Below the pieces are notes generated by a model, which was not told the DNA's origin, searched no databases, and saw nothing but the letters and a program-made list of their open reading frames with translations. 52,997 bases of DNA from Thermoplasmata archaeon. GTDB taxonomy: Archaea > Thermoplasmatota > Thermoplasmata > Lutacidiplasmatales > UBA184. Below, in pieces: positions 28,630-39,827 of this stretch. The stretch is taken from NCBI GenBank assembly GCA_030041175.1, contig JASHOK010000038.1:1-52997 (forward strand), in the 5' to 3' direction. Made by a program: the position numbers and the translations under genes. Position 1 is the stretch's first letter, and every line of letters begins with the position of its first letter.

Positions 28630-29913
28630 CTAGAGCGGGCTCAGCGAGAAGACGTGGCCCCGGGCGCTCCGGCGCCGGGCCTCGGGCCGCGTGACCTCCC
28701 ATCGTCCACCCGTCCGCGCCTCGAAAATGGTACGGAGGATGGCGGGGCAGAGGAGTCGGCCCACCTCGGGAGAGGCACCGTCGCAGGCGATGCATCCATC
28801 GGTTCGCACCACCAGGGGCTCCGACTCGACAATGTCGAACCGGACGTTCCTTCCGCGGTAGTACTCTTGGAGGGAGCGGGCAACCTCGAGCGGGAGCTCG
28901 CCCTCGATCTCCCCGGCGATCTTTCGGCCGACCTGACGGGCCACGGTGTCGATGAACTCGGGAACGTCGAACGGGAGGTCCCGGAGCCCTCCGACCTGCA
29001 TCCCGAGCTGGGTGATCTCCCGAAGCCGGTTGAACGATTCGACCTCGCGCCCGAGACGAACCGGCAGGGCGGCGACCGCGGGTTCCTCGAGCTCCACGAT
29101 CCGGTGCTCGGAGGGCGTGCAGTGGTTCCAGAGCTGCTGGTACTGGACCCGCACCAGATTGAGGAACTCCGGATCCGTTGTCCAGACCGTCACAAGATGG
29201 TCCTCGTTGCCTCCGGTCCGGAGGTCTCCGGCGACATAGACGACAGCTCCGCTCTTGTCCAACAGGACGCCCCGTGCGGCGGGCATCGTTCGAGTGTTCC
29301 GGACTTCCGAGAAGGCGGAGAAGTGCTTGACGTCGGCGAGGTTGCCCCGGTTGATCTCGGTGATCACACGGACCTTGACGCCTCGCTGCTTCGCCGTGCG
29401 CAGGTCGCGGTCCAGCCCGCCGTCGATGAACCGGGAAAGCGCGGAGGGACTGAGGGACAGCTGAATCTCCTTGCGGGCCAGCCCGATCTGCTTTCGGAGG
29501 AAACTGTAGAGCGACTTCCGACGTTCCATGACGACGTACTTGCGCCCATCGCTGACCTCCGGGGTGGAGATGTGCTCCTGGAACTCTCGGAGCAGGTGGT
29601 CGCGCCCGGCCTCCAGCCGGCGCAGGTCCTCGGACGTCGTGCGGATCCAGCGCTCGAGCAATTCCTCGGCCGATAGCGCGCCGAACCTCATCGGGCGGCC
29701 GCCGACCGGACGCAGCAAGCCGGCCTCGCGGAGCTGCTGGATGTGCCGGTAGGTCTCCACGCGGTGAGTTCCGCTCATCCGCGCCAGCTCGGAGGCGGTC
29801 TGAGGACCTTCGCGCGAAGCGGCGATGTAGATGCGGGCGGCCCGCTCGGGGACGCCCCGCTCGGCGAGCAACCGGACGAGGCCGGCGCCTGAACGCGCCA
29901 CGAAGTGTACCAC
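28630..29913 (-). CDS. TrmB-family transcriptional regulator with an additional C-terminal domain (V4R-like, uncertain)
   Basis: wHTH ARIYIAASREGPQTASELARMSGTHRVETYRHIQQLREAGLL; TrmB PLD-like domain; C-terminal DGCIACDGASPEVGRLLCPAILRTIFEARTGGRWEV. Confidence 0.82.
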   Translation of the reverse strand: MVHFVARSGAGLVRLLAERGVPERAARIYIAASREGPQTASELARMSGTHRVETYRHIQQLREAGLLRPVGGRPMRFGALSAEELLERWIRTTSEDLRRLEAGRDHLLREFQEHISTPEVSDGRKYVVMERRKSLYSFLRKQIGLARKEIQLSLSPSALSRFIDGGLDRDLRTAKQRGVKVRVITEINRGNLADVKHFSAFSEVRNTRTMPAARGVLLDKSGAVVYVAGDLRTGGNEDHLVTVWTTDPEFLNLVRVQYQQLWNHCTPSEHRIVELEEPAVAALPVRLGREVESFNRLREITQLGMQVGGLRDLPFDVPEFIDTVARQVGRKIAGEIEGELPLEVARSLQEYYRGRNVRFDIVESEPLVVRTDGCIACDGASPEVGRLLCPAILRTIFEARTGGRWEVTRPEARRRSARGHVFSLSPL

Positions 29914-29964
29914 CGGGGCCGGCGATAAAACGTATCGGGGAAGCGAGGGTCCCGCCGCTGGGGA

Positions 29965-30630
29965 CTACAGCGCGGCCTGGAAGTCGTCGATCGTGAGCGG
30001 GTACGGTGGCTCGGTCTCCGACCCACTCCGCGCCCGGAGGATCTCCCGCGCGAGAAGCCAGTAGATCGTTGCGAGCGAGACCCGACCCTTGTTGTTGCAG
30101 GGGATGACCAGGTCCACGTTCCGCGTTTCGTTGTTGACGTCGCAGAGACCGACGACCGGGATCCCGACGGAGACGGCCTCCGATAGGGCCTGCTGGTCGG
30201 TCGCCGGGTCCGTCACGACCAGGACCTTCGGTTCGATGTACTCGGCCAGGTTGGGATTTGTGAGACTGCCGGGCACGAACCGTTCCGAGAACGCGACCGC
30301 GCCGATCGCCTTGGCAAAGATGCGTACGGGCTTCTGGCCGTATTGCCGCTGGGAGACCGCGAGGACCTTCTCGGACGGAAAGCGGGCCAGGAACTGCGCC
30401 GCGAGCCGGATCCGTCGGTCGGTCTCCTTGATGTCCAGGACATACAGGCCGTCGTAGCGGATCTTGAACACGAAGCGGCGCATGCTGGCCGACTTCTGCT
30501 GCGTGCCGATGTGCACGCCCGCGGTAAGGTAGGTGTCCTCCGGAACAAGCAGCTCGCCGGGGCGGATGTCCTGGCCCTCGCTGGACGTGGAGGTAAGCTG
30601 TTCGGTCGCCTGAATCTCCTCGTCGGCCAT
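29965..30630 (-). CDS. rps2: 30S ribosomal protein S2
   Basis: TYLTAGVHIGTQQKSASMRRFVFKIRYDGLYVLDI, VVTDPATDQQALSEAVSVGIPVVGLCDVNN. Confidence 0.97.
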   Translation of the reverse strand: MADEEIQATEQLTSTSSEGQDIRPGELLVPEDTYLTAGVHIGTQQKSASMRRFVFKIRYDGLYVLDIKETDRRIRLAAQFLARFPSEKVLAVSQRQYGQKPVRIFAKAIGAVAFSERFVPGSLTNPNLAEYIEPKVLVVTDPATDQQALSEAVSVGIPVVGLCDVNNETRNVDLVIPCNNKGRVSLATIYWLLAREILRARSGSETEPPYPLTIDDFQAAL

Positions 30631-30633
30631 GCC

Positions 30634-31845
30634 TTACGTTCCGGGGGGGCTGGCGAGCCGCAGGAGTTCATTTAGCTTTGCCACCCGCTCACCGCCGAGC
30701 AGGCCGCACTTGAGGCCGGCAGAACCGAAGGCGACCGCCAGGTGGGCCAACCAGCCGTCCGGGGTCTCGCCCGACCGGTGCGACGTCACCGTCTTCCATC
30801 CGGCCGATCGGGCGAGGTCGACGGTCGCCAGGGTGTCGGTGAGCGTTCCGACCTGGTTCACCTTGATCAGCACCGCATTGCTTGCGTGGCGGCGGATACC
30901 CTCCGCGACCCGGTCCCGGGCTGTCGTGTAGATGTCGTCGCCGACGACGAGCACCCGGGCCCCCACGGCCTTCGTCACGGCGGTGAAACCGTCAAAGTCG
31001 CCTTCCTGAATCGGGTCCTCGACATACCGGAGCCCGAACCGGTCGACGAGCTCCGCGATGAACGCCACCTGTCCGTCGCGGTCCAGGGATCGCTCCCGGT
31101 ACACGTATCGGCCCTCCCGGTAGAATTCGCTCGCCGCGAGGTCGAGGCCCGGGTGGACCTCGACGTGCAACCGGTCTCGCACGTCGGCACATGCCTGTGC
31201 GAGGAGTTCCAGGGCCTCGACGTTCCCCAGTGGCGCGACCCAGCCGCCCTCGTCCCCCCGCCCGAGAGCCAGGCCCGGGTACTTCCGCTTGAGCCGCTCG
31301 CCGACCTGATGATGCACCTCCAGCGCGGCCCGTATGGAATCCGGCGGCCGGCCCGAAGCGACCGCATGGTACTCCTGGATCTCGGGCCCACCGATGGCGT
31401 GTCGGCCGCCGTTGAGACAGTTGCCGACAATGGCTGGATCGGTCATGCGCTCCATGCCCGGCCGAAGGAGCGAACGCCAGAGCGGTGCACCCCCTTCGGC
31501 GGCGCGGGCGAGGGCCGTAGCGACCGAGATCGCGGTGGCGGTGTTGCCTCCCACCCGAGAGAAGTTGGGAGTGCCGTCCAGACGATGCAGCAGCTCGTCG
31601 ACTCCGGCCTGATCGTCGATCGTCAGCCCGAGGAGGCCCGGCCGGATCTCCGAACGGAAGCGCTGCAGCGCCTCCGGCACGCCGCCGGCGGGAAATGCCT
31701 GCACCTCGGTCGCTCCGGTGCTTTCCCCGCTCGGGGCGCCAGCCCGACCCTCACCGCCGTCCTCCCCCGAGACCGTGGCCTCTACGGTGGGTCGACCCCG
31801 GCTGTCGTAGATGAGCCGGAGCGAGGCTTCGACGATCCGGCTCAT
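30634..31845 (-). CDS. eno: enolase (divergent)
   Basis: DSRGRPTVEA, GAPSGESTG, NGGRHAIGGPEIQEYH, YVEDPIQEGDFDGF, VGDDIYTT, LIKVNQVGTLTDTL, SHRSGETPD. Confidence 0.94.
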   Translation of the reverse strand: MSRIVEASLRLIYDSRGRPTVEATVSGEDGGEGRAGAPSGESTGATEVQAFPAGGVPEALQRFRSEIRPGLLGLTIDDQAGVDELLHRLDGTPNFSRVGGNTATAISVATALARAAEGGAPLWRSLLRPGMERMTDPAIVGNCLNGGRHAIGGPEIQEYHAVASGRPPDSIRAALEVHHQVGERLKRKYPGLALGRGDEGGWVAPLGNVEALELLAQACADVRDRLHVEVHPGLDLAASEFYREGRYVYRERSLDRDGQVAFIAELVDRFGLRYVEDPIQEGDFDGFTAVTKAVGARVLVVGDDIYTTARDRVAEGIRRHASNAVLIKVNQVGTLTDTLATVDLARSAGWKTVTSHRSGETPDGWLAHLAVAFGSAGLKCGLLGGERVAKLNELLRLASPPGT

Positions 31846-32237
31846 GGCTGCTCCACGAACTCGACCAGGACGCCTCCAAAGGCGGCTGGATGGGCAAAGC
31901 CGACCCGGCGCCCCCGGGCCCCGGGACGTGACACGGAATCGATGACCCGCTCGCCCCGGCTCGACAGCTCGGTGAGCCGAGCGGTCACGTCGGGCACCGC
32001 CAAGGCGAGGTGGTGCATGCCCTCACCTCGCGACTCCAAGAAACGGGCTACCGGTGACACGGCGTCGGTCGGCTCGAGAAGCTCCACGTGAGATGCGCCG
32101 GCGTCGAGGAACGAGACCCGGACGCGCTGGGCGCTCACTTCCTCCGGAGGAGAGGCGGGGGTTCCGAGAAGTCGCTCCCACTTCGGGGTCGCCGATGCCA
32201 GGCTGCGGACGGCGATGCCGATGTGATCGACGTGCAC
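31842..32237 (-). CDS. mce: methylmalonyl-CoA epimerase (VOC superfamily)
   Basis: VDHIGIAVRSLASATPKWERLLG, VELLEPTDAVSPVARFLESRGEGMHHLALAV. Confidence 0.93.
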   Translation of the reverse strand: MHVDHIGIAVRSLASATPKWERLLGTPASPPEEVSAQRVRVSFLDAGASHVELLEPTDAVSPVARFLESRGEGMHHLALAVPDVTARLTELSSRGERVIDSVSRPGARGRRVGFAHPAAFGGVLVEFVEQP

Positions 32238-32249
32238 GACGCGGCCCCC

Positions 32250-33923
<1,674 letters not shown>

Positions 33924-33946
33924 CGAGGGCGGGGAGGGACCGGGGC

Positions 33947-35644
33947 TTATGCGCTTTCCGTGCGCCGGACGAAGGGCCAGAGGGCGGTCAGGTCGACCTC
34001 GGCCCAGGTGACTGGCATCGGTACCTTGAGCTCAGCCAGCACCGAAGGTCCGATCTCCCCCAGCTCCGCCACGGCCTCACCGGCGATCCGCACCCGGGCC
34101 GCCCGCCCGGGAATCGTTCCCGGGAGCTCGGCCGGCTCCCGAACGCCTTGGGCTCCGAACGCCCCGAGGAGGTAATCGGCCCAGGCTGCAGCATCGGCGA
34201 ACCCGGCCCGTTCGCCCGCGAGCGCGATGCCGGCATGCCAGCGCGTCCCTCCCCCGCTGGGCTCGCGGGGGTCCGGCACGACGACCGGGCCGACGTCCGA
34301 AAAGAGCTGCGGGTAGGGGTACCGGACATTGTGCTCGAACGCTGCGAGGAGCGAGACCTGGACCGCATCCCGGACGCGTGCGTAGAGCTCGGAGACCGGA
34401 TTTACCACGTGGATCGCGGAGGTCCGACCGAGTAGGGCGGTGTGCCGGGCCGAGACCAGCACCGGAGAGCGAAGCTCCACACATCCGAGACCGAGCAGGT
34501 ACCTCCGGACCTGCCGACGATAGCGCGTCTCTGCGAGGCGTCGGCCTCGGGTGGCGCTCGAGGAGAGCAGTGACTCCTCCGGAAGAATGCCCCGGACGTC
34601 CAGCACCTCTTCGGTCAGGTCGACCGAGGTCTGCAGGTCGGGCCGCCACGGCGGCGTCGCCACCCACCATCCATCGGCGGCCTTGGTCGCGGCAAGCCGG
34701 GCGCGCCCAAGGAACCCCTCCACGTCGGAATCCGGCAGCGCGAGGCCGGCCAGGTCCCGAAGGGTTGAGGCGGTGAACGGCAAGCGTCGGGCAGAAATCC
34801 AATCGAGGCCGGAGTCGGCGTGATCCGGATATTCCACCCGGAGGGGCCGGAGGGACCAGCCCCGAGCCACGAAGGGCAGGAGCATCAACCCGACGGCTTC
34901 CTCGACTCGGGTGGCCCGGGTTCCCGTGGACTCGAGCAGCAGCTCCCGATCGCCGATCCGTATCTCGCCGGCGTTCCGGCTGTTCAGAATCGGGGGAAGA
35001 CTCAAGATCTCGCCCTCGGCGTCGCGAAGCGTGAGGCACTCGCCGTTCGATCGCCCGAGGCGGCCGTACTTCTGGGCCATGCTGTGCTCGGCGAAGAAGC
35101 GGGGCCCGTCCACTTCGGCCGCGCCGTCCAGCGGAGTGAAGCGGACGCCTTCCACCGGTTCGAGCGCGTACCGGACCGGTGGCCGGAGCCGCTCCCAAGG
35201 GTACAGCCCGAGGCTGGCGGCCCGGCGATCCAGACCGATGGTCGCGTGAAGCACCTCTTGGAACCGAATGGCTTCGGCGTACAGCCCCGCGTCCAGTGCT
35301 ACCCCGGGCGGAGCGGCCAGGATCGCGCCGGCCAGATAGGGTCGCAGAGACCCGACACCGGCGTCGACGAGCACGGAGGGCCGGTCGAGCGCCGCCGTGG
35401 GCTCCGGCACTGGAACGGCGCCGGTCTTGAGTCCGAGGCTACCCTGCAAGAAGAGGCCCAACCCTCCTTCCGAGAGGAGGTCGAGGCGGTCCGGGGTGAC
35501 CTCGATCGTCAGGGCGTCCTCGGTCCACTCCTTCAACTCGGCCTTGGAGCGGAACAGCTGTTCTTCGAGCTCAGTGCGGCCGAGCGGTTCGCCCACCATC
35601 TCGAGGACCCGATTCGCTGAGAGCACGCTCTGCGGCACGATCAC
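33947..35644 (-). CDS. pheT: phenylalanyl-tRNA synthetase beta subunit
   Basis: [35 protein letters not shown], overlapping pheS by 4 bp. Confidence 0.95.
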   Translation of the reverse strand: MIVPQSVLSANRVLEMVGEPLGRTELEEQLFRSKAELKEWTEDALTIEVTPDRLDLLSEGGLGLFLQGSLGLKTGAVPVPEPTAALDRPSVLVDAGVGSLRPYLAGAILAAPPGVALDAGLYAEAIRFQEVLHATIGLDRRAASLGLYPWERLRPPVRYALEPVEGVRFTPLDGAAEVDGPRFFAEHSMAQKYGRLGRSNGECLTLRDAEGEILSLPPILNSRNAGEIRIGDRELLLESTGTRATRVEEAVGLMLLPFVARGWSLRPLRVEYPDHADSGLDWISARRLPFTASTLRDLAGLALPDSDVEGFLGRARLAATKAADGWWVATPPWRPDLQTSVDLTEEVLDVRGILPEESLLSSSATRGRRLAETRYRRQVRRYLLGLGCVELRSPVLVSARHTALLGRTSAIHVVNPVSELYARVRDAVQVSLLAAFEHNVRYPYPQLFSDVGPVVVPDPREPSGGGTRWHAGIALAGERAGFADAAAWADYLLGAFGAQGVREPAELPGTIPGRAARVRIAGEAVAELGEIGPSVLAELKVPMPVTWAEVDLTALWPFVRRTESA

Positions 35645-37185
35645 TCCGGGCGGCCGGTCAGACGGCCGCGGTCATCGAGGTAGAGGTCCCGGATGTCGTT
35701 GTACCCGAGCGAGACCAGGGCAAGACGCGTGATGCCGATGCCCCACGCCGCGACGGGCACTCCGATCCCCAGCGGTCGGAGCACCTCGGGCCGGAGCATG
35801 CCGCCGGGAAAGACCTCCATCCATCCGAGACGGGGATGGCGAACGTACCCTTCGATGGACGGTTCGGTGAACGGGAAGTAGCTGGGTCGGATCTTGAGTT
35901 CCGAAATTCCGAGGGCCTCGGCAAACGCCTTGAAGACACCGACCAGGTGACGGATCGTCACCCCCGTATCGCCGAGGATGCCCTCGCACTGGTCGAACTC
36001 GACGTGGTGCCGGGCGTCGAGGGCATCGGGCCGGAAGTTCCGGCCGATGCAGTACATCCGGAACGGCGGCTCGGGCTGGGTCGCCAGGAACCGTGCCGAA
36101 ACGGCCGTCGTCTGGGATCGGAGCACCGGCCGTCGGGCCCGATCCCGGGAATAGGGGGTCCGCCACCCCGGAGAGACTGGCAGGCGTTCCCCCGGCATCG
36201 GCCGCCCCTCGTGGGCCGCCGCCACTCGTTCGACGAGCTCCCCCGGCAGGGGAGCGCCGGGCGGCGAGTTGACGAAGAACATGTCGTGGACCGACCTCGC
36301 GGGGTGTTCCTGGGGCATGTTGAGAACGTCCGCGTTCCAGAACTCGGTCTCGAGGAGAGGTCCCTCCGCCTCCTGAAAGCCCAGCCCAACGAGGATGTCC
36401 TCCACTTCCTCGATCCAGGCGAGGTACGGATGCGGCCGAGCCCCCTGGAGATACGGTACCGTAGCTCGGACATCGTACGGTCGGAAGGAGACGTGGGCCC
36501 ACTCCTCCGACCCGAGCAGGGTGGGGGTGAGAGCGCCGACCAACGGCTGGCCGGCCTTGGGCAGCGGAAGGGCGAGGCCCTCGGGAGAGGGCAACCAGCG
36601 CCGGACCGAGTGTCGCTCCAGCAGGACCAGGCCCCGGCGCTGCAGCTGAGCCAGGACGCTCTCGTCGACCTCCTTGGCACCGGTCGCAACCGCCTGCAGG
36701 ACCTGCTCCTCGGGAAATGGACTGTCCACGTCGGGCCGGGGCTCCGCCCATCGGAACGGGACGCCCTCCGCCAGGAAGTGATGCCTGCGCAGATAGCCGA
36801 TCGCCGCCCCCTGCTCTTCGCCGGTGAGCCCTTCCGCCTCGACCTGGTCGGGAGTCAGGGTCCCACCCCGACGGCGTAGCGCGAACAGGAACCTGCGTTC
36901 CGGGAGCCCGCGCGCCCGGGCCTCCTCCCCGCGATGGGTAAGCTTGCGCTCGACCCACGCGTCTTCCGAAACGAGAACGAGGCCCTTGGAACGGAGCCGC
37001 TCCAGGCTTCCCCGGAGCGCGTCCGTTGGAAGTCCCGTCCGCTCGGCCAACGCGGAGTCCTCCTGCAGGACGTGCGGCGCGGCTCGCAAGGCCTCGAGAA
37101 CCACGCGCTCGGGTCCCGACAGCGAGAGCGCAGCGGAGGGGTCCGGCGGGGGCGGGTTCTCCTCGTCGGGCACGGCGGTTCCCAA
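35641..37185 (-). CDS. pheS: phenylalanyl-tRNA synthetase alpha subunit
   Basis: wHTH N-terminus; ARPHPYLAWIEEVEDILVGLGFQEAEGPLLETEFWNADVLNMPQEHPARSVHDMFFV, WGIGITRLALVSLGYNDIRDLY. Start is TTG at 37185 or GTG at 37173. Confidence 0.96.
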   Translation of the reverse strand: MGTAVPDEENPPPPDPSAALSLSGPERVVLEALRAAPHVLQEDSALAERTGLPTDALRGSLERLRSKGLVLVSEDAWVERKLTHRGEEARARGLPERRFLFALRRRGGTLTPDQVEAEGLTGEEQGAAIGYLRRHHFLAEGVPFRWAEPRPDVDSPFPEEQVLQAVATGAKEVDESVLAQLQRRGLVLLERHSVRRWLPSPEGLALPLPKAGQPLVGALTPTLLGSEEWAHVSFRPYDVRATVPYLQGARPHPYLAWIEEVEDILVGLGFQEAEGPLLETEFWNADVLNMPQEHPARSVHDMFFVNSPPGAPLPGELVERVAAAHEGRPMPGERLPVSPGWRTPYSRDRARRPVLRSQTTAVSARFLATQPEPPFRMYCIGRNFRPDALDARHHVEFDQCEGILGDTGVTIRHLVGVFKAFAEALGISELKIRPSYFPFTEPSIEGYVRHPRLGWMEVFPGGMLRPEVLRPLGIGVPVAAWGIGITRLALVSLGYNDIRDLYLDDRGRLTGRPE

Positions 37186-37220
37186 AGGGCGCCGTCTGTT
37201 AAGGGTTTGGAAATCGAGTG

Positions 37221-37236
37221 CTTTGGGATTTTATTC
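37221..37236 (+). repeat. left inverted repeat, block 1
   Basis: CTTTGGGATTTTATTC; 15/16 match to the reverse complement of 38600-38615. Confidence 0.8.
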
Positions 37237-37265
37237 GAGTTCCTCGAGGAGACCCGGTTCTCACC

Positions 37266-37276
37266 GTTCACCTTCC
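37266..37276 (+). repeat. left inverted repeat, block 2
   Basis: GTTCACCTTCC; 11/11 match to the reverse complement of 38584-38594. Confidence 0.7.
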
Positions 37277-37321
37277 ATCGGCGCCGTCAGTCGCTTCTAG
37301 CCCCACTCCGACTCATACCGG

Positions 37322-38605
37322 ATGCAGATCCTCCGGGGCCTCCTTCTTCCTCTCGCCTCTCCGCTCCCCGCTCCCCTCCTCGGCCTCATGGCTGACTATC
37401 GACTGCTGACCAACGCCACCCTTCGATACCTCCTCGAGACCGGCAAGACCTCCCGAGGGTCCGGGTCCAAGTTCGCCCGGAACTGGGCACTGGTCAACCA
37501 CATGACCGGCCAGCATGCGGTGGTGGCCGCGGAGATCGCCGTCTCACTCGCTCGAGCCCATCGAACCCGGCTTCGAAAGGGAATCCCCTCTGCGATCCCC
37601 TACGTTCGGAAACGATTCCTTCGGACCAGTCCGACGACCTTTCACTTCGATATCGACACCGGCAGGGTTCGAGTCTCCCTGCGGAGCGGAGAATGGTGTT
37701 CCTTCTTCGTTCACGTCGCTCCTTACCATCGGGAACGCCTCCAGGAACCTGGAGTTCGGATCAAGCAACTCCAGGTGTCGGAGGACCGGGTAGCCCTGTT
37801 CCTTGAACGACAGGTTCCAGAACCCTACCCTCCATCGTCCCTGGTCGCCCTCGACACCAACGAACGGTCGATGGACGGGGTAGTCGTCACTTCCTCCGGT
37901 ACCGAGGCTACTCGGGTCGAGTACTCGGACATCCCGCAGATCCAGACCGTGCACTTCCTACGGAGGCGACGCCTCGCCCGGAAGAAGGCCCACGACCGAC
38001 GGGTGGCTCGTCGACTGCTACGCAAGGAAGGGACTCGGGAACGCCACCGGGTTCGGTCTCGTCTACACGTCCTGAGCCGACGGTTCATCGAGATCCTGGA
38101 ACGACACCATGCCGCTCTTGCCCTCGAGGACCTGTCTCGAGTGCCTTCACCACGACGACGAGGTCCCGGAGCTAGGGGTCGGTGGCGGGGACCCCAGCTC
38201 CGCCGTCGGCTCTCGAGCTGGCCTCGTCGGGAGTTGCATCGCCAGCTGGAATACAAGGCCCAGGACCATGGCGTTCCGATCTACTGGGTCAACCCGTATC
38301 GTACCAGCATGACCTGCCCGAGATGTGGGGATATTCGACGACCCCGAAGCAGGGTAGGGCCGATGTTCACGTGCGAGTCGTGTGGCTGGACGCTGGACCG
38401 GCAACTGAATGCCGGAGTGAATGTCGGACGAACCGCTCTGCGAGATATCGCAGAGCTCGAAGGTCTACGACTGGACCTTGACGGCCTTTCCGAGGATGCG
38501 AGGAGGCCCCGCTACCCCTTCGAAGCGTCGACGGGGCACGGGCGGAGCGGAGGGAAAGGAAGGGAGCGAACGCAGGGGGCATCGGAAGGTGAACCCTGTG
38601 AATAG
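37322..38605 (+). CDS. tnpB: TnpB/IS1341-family RNA-guided nuclease-like protein
   Basis: LVALDTNERSMDGV (RuvC-I), ALALEDLSRV (RuvC-II), zinc ribbon CPRCG...CESCG, WTLDRQLNAGVNVGR (RuvC-III region). Confidence 0.92.
   Translation: MQILRGLLLPLASPLPAPLLGLMADYRLLTNATLRYLLETGKTSRGSGSKFARNWALVNHMTGQHAVVAAEIAVSLARAHRTRLRKGIPSAIPYVRKRFLRTSPTTFHFDIDTGRVRVSLRSGEWCSFFVHVAPYHRERLQEPGVRIKQLQVSEDRVALFLERQVPEPYPPSSLVALDTNERSMDGVVVTSSGTEATRVEYSDIPQIQTVHFLRRRRLARKKAHDRRVARRLLRKEGTRERHRVRSRLHVLSRRFIEILERHHAALALEDLSRVPSPRRRGPGARGRWRGPQLRRRLSSWPRRELHRQLEYKAQDHGVPIYWVNPYRTSMTCPRCGDIRRPRSRVGPMFTCESCGWTLDRQLNAGVNVGRTALRDIAELEGLRLDLDGLSEDARRPRYPFEASTGHGRSGGKGRERTQGASEGEPCE
38584..38594 (-). repeat. right inverted repeat, block 2
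   Basis: GGAAGGTGAAC, reverse complement of 37266-37276; lies in the 3' end of tnpB. Confidence 0.7.
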
Positions 38606-38615
38606 AATCCCAAAG
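38600..38615 (-). repeat. right inverted repeat, block 1
   Basis: GAATAGAATCCCAAAG; overlaps the tnpB stop codon (TAG at 38603-38605). Confidence 0.8.
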
Positions 38616-38768
38616 CCGCTCAAATCCCTCCCGCGACGCTCGCGATTGCCTACGCACACACCGGAGATGCGGAGGCCCGTTCGCGCGGCCCGCCGGCCGA
38701 CGGCGGAAGGGTCCAGGCACGCACCCAACAGTCGACTTCCGCTCGTCACAGGTCGCGGTCGGCCCGGT

Positions 38769-39728
38769 CTACTCCTCGCCGACTCGCTGCAGCACTCTGA
38801 GAGCGGTCAGCGTGACCATCTTGCTCGGCTTGCCCGCCTTTTCGAGCGCGAATGGAACCGGGGCATGATCCGGATGCGCCGCCAACCAGCGCGCCACCGG
38901 CCCCTCGACATCGGGGTGTACGGCGTCGAGGTTCCAGCGCCCGTCGGCCCGGCGCTTCTTGCGCAGATGGGTGAGCGCGAACCTCAACCGTGGGTCGTCG
39001 CCGTAGCCCAGCGCCGTCAACATATCCAGGCCGACCAGGAGGTCATAGTAGTAGTGAATCGGGTAATGGAAACGATACCAGGGCGCGTAGCGACCGCCCT
39101 GGTGGTGCAGCTCGCGTGATAGGAAGAACTCGGCGCCGAGGTCGACAACCCTCCGCATGGCAGGGGTCCACAGCTCCCGGGGATATGCCGCAAAGGCGCT
39201 GAGCCCCTCCCACGAATCCAGGTTCCGGCCCGGGCCCCAGCAGGCCCATCCCCCCTTGGGGTTGGCATGGTCGACGATCCACTCCATGCTCCGGCGGACC
39301 CGGGGGTCCTCCGCGTACCCGAAGTGGATCAGTGCCCGGGCCATGTCTCCGACGACACAGATCTCTCCCGTCCCTCGGGAATTGCCTCCGACTCCGCCGT
39401 TGGCCAGTGGAAATCCGCGCATCCAGTACTCGCACGCGCTGCGAATCTCCGGGATCGCCCGGGTCACGCCCAGATCCGAGAGCACGAGCATCATCCAGTG
39501 CGTCGAGATGTATTTCGGCTGGTACTGGGACGTTCCCTCTACCCAGCCGCGACGGGGCCTTCGCTCCTTCCAAATGTCGTGCGCCCACCCAACCGAGAGA
39601 ATTCGCCCCTTGGCTTCCCGAACCTCCTCGTCGTGCTCTGGCCTGCCCAGCAGTCCGGTTAGGGTCAGGTAGCGGATAGAGGGTTGCGCAGGCTCCAACA
39701 GCCAGTTCAGCACCGGGGCTCGAGCCAC
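38769..39728 (-). CDS. alpha/alpha-toroid (squalene cyclase/prenyltransferase-like) protein of unknown function
   Basis: Repeats such as STHWMMLVLSDLGV, NGGVGGNSRGTGEICVVGDMARALIHFGY, NPKGGWACWGPGRNLDSWEGLSAF; no DxDD cyclase motif seen. Confidence 0.7.
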   Translation of the reverse strand: MARAPVLNWLLEPAQPSIRYLTLTGLLGRPEHDEEVREAKGRILSVGWAHDIWKERRPRRGWVEGTSQYQPKYISTHWMMLVLSDLGVTRAIPEIRSACEYWMRGFPLANGGVGGNSRGTGEICVVGDMARALIHFGYAEDPRVRRSMEWIVDHANPKGGWACWGPGRNLDSWEGLSAFAAYPRELWTPAMRRVVDLGAEFFLSRELHHQGGRYAPWYRFHYPIHYYYDLLVGLDMLTALGYGDDPRLRFALTHLRKKRRADGRWNLDAVHPDVEGPVARWLAAHPDHAPVPFALEKAGKPSKMVTLTALRVLQRVGEE

Positions 39729-39827
39729 ACCCCCGCGAAGGCCGCGGGACTACAAGCGGTTTGTCCGGTCCAGGTCGGGGAATCTCCGCTCGGCGACTCT
39801 AATCTATGGGCGTGCTCTTCGCCGCTC

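Larger units (their letters stand above)
37209..38628 (+). mobile_element. solo-tnpB (IS1341-like) element bracketed by composite inverted repeats; exact ends not determined
   Basis: tnpB ORF flanked by CTTTGGGATTTTATTC (37221-37236) and its near-perfect reverse complement GAATAGAATCCCAAAG (38600-38615), plus GTTCACCTTCC (37266-37276) versus GGAAGGTGAAC (38584-38594). Confidence 0.7.

Noticed and set aside
38616-38650. CGCTCAAATCCCTCCCGCG resembling a tRNA T-arm next to the right tnpB end
   Set aside because: No matching acceptor 5' strand, D-arm or anticodon arm could be found upstream, so no tRNA call.
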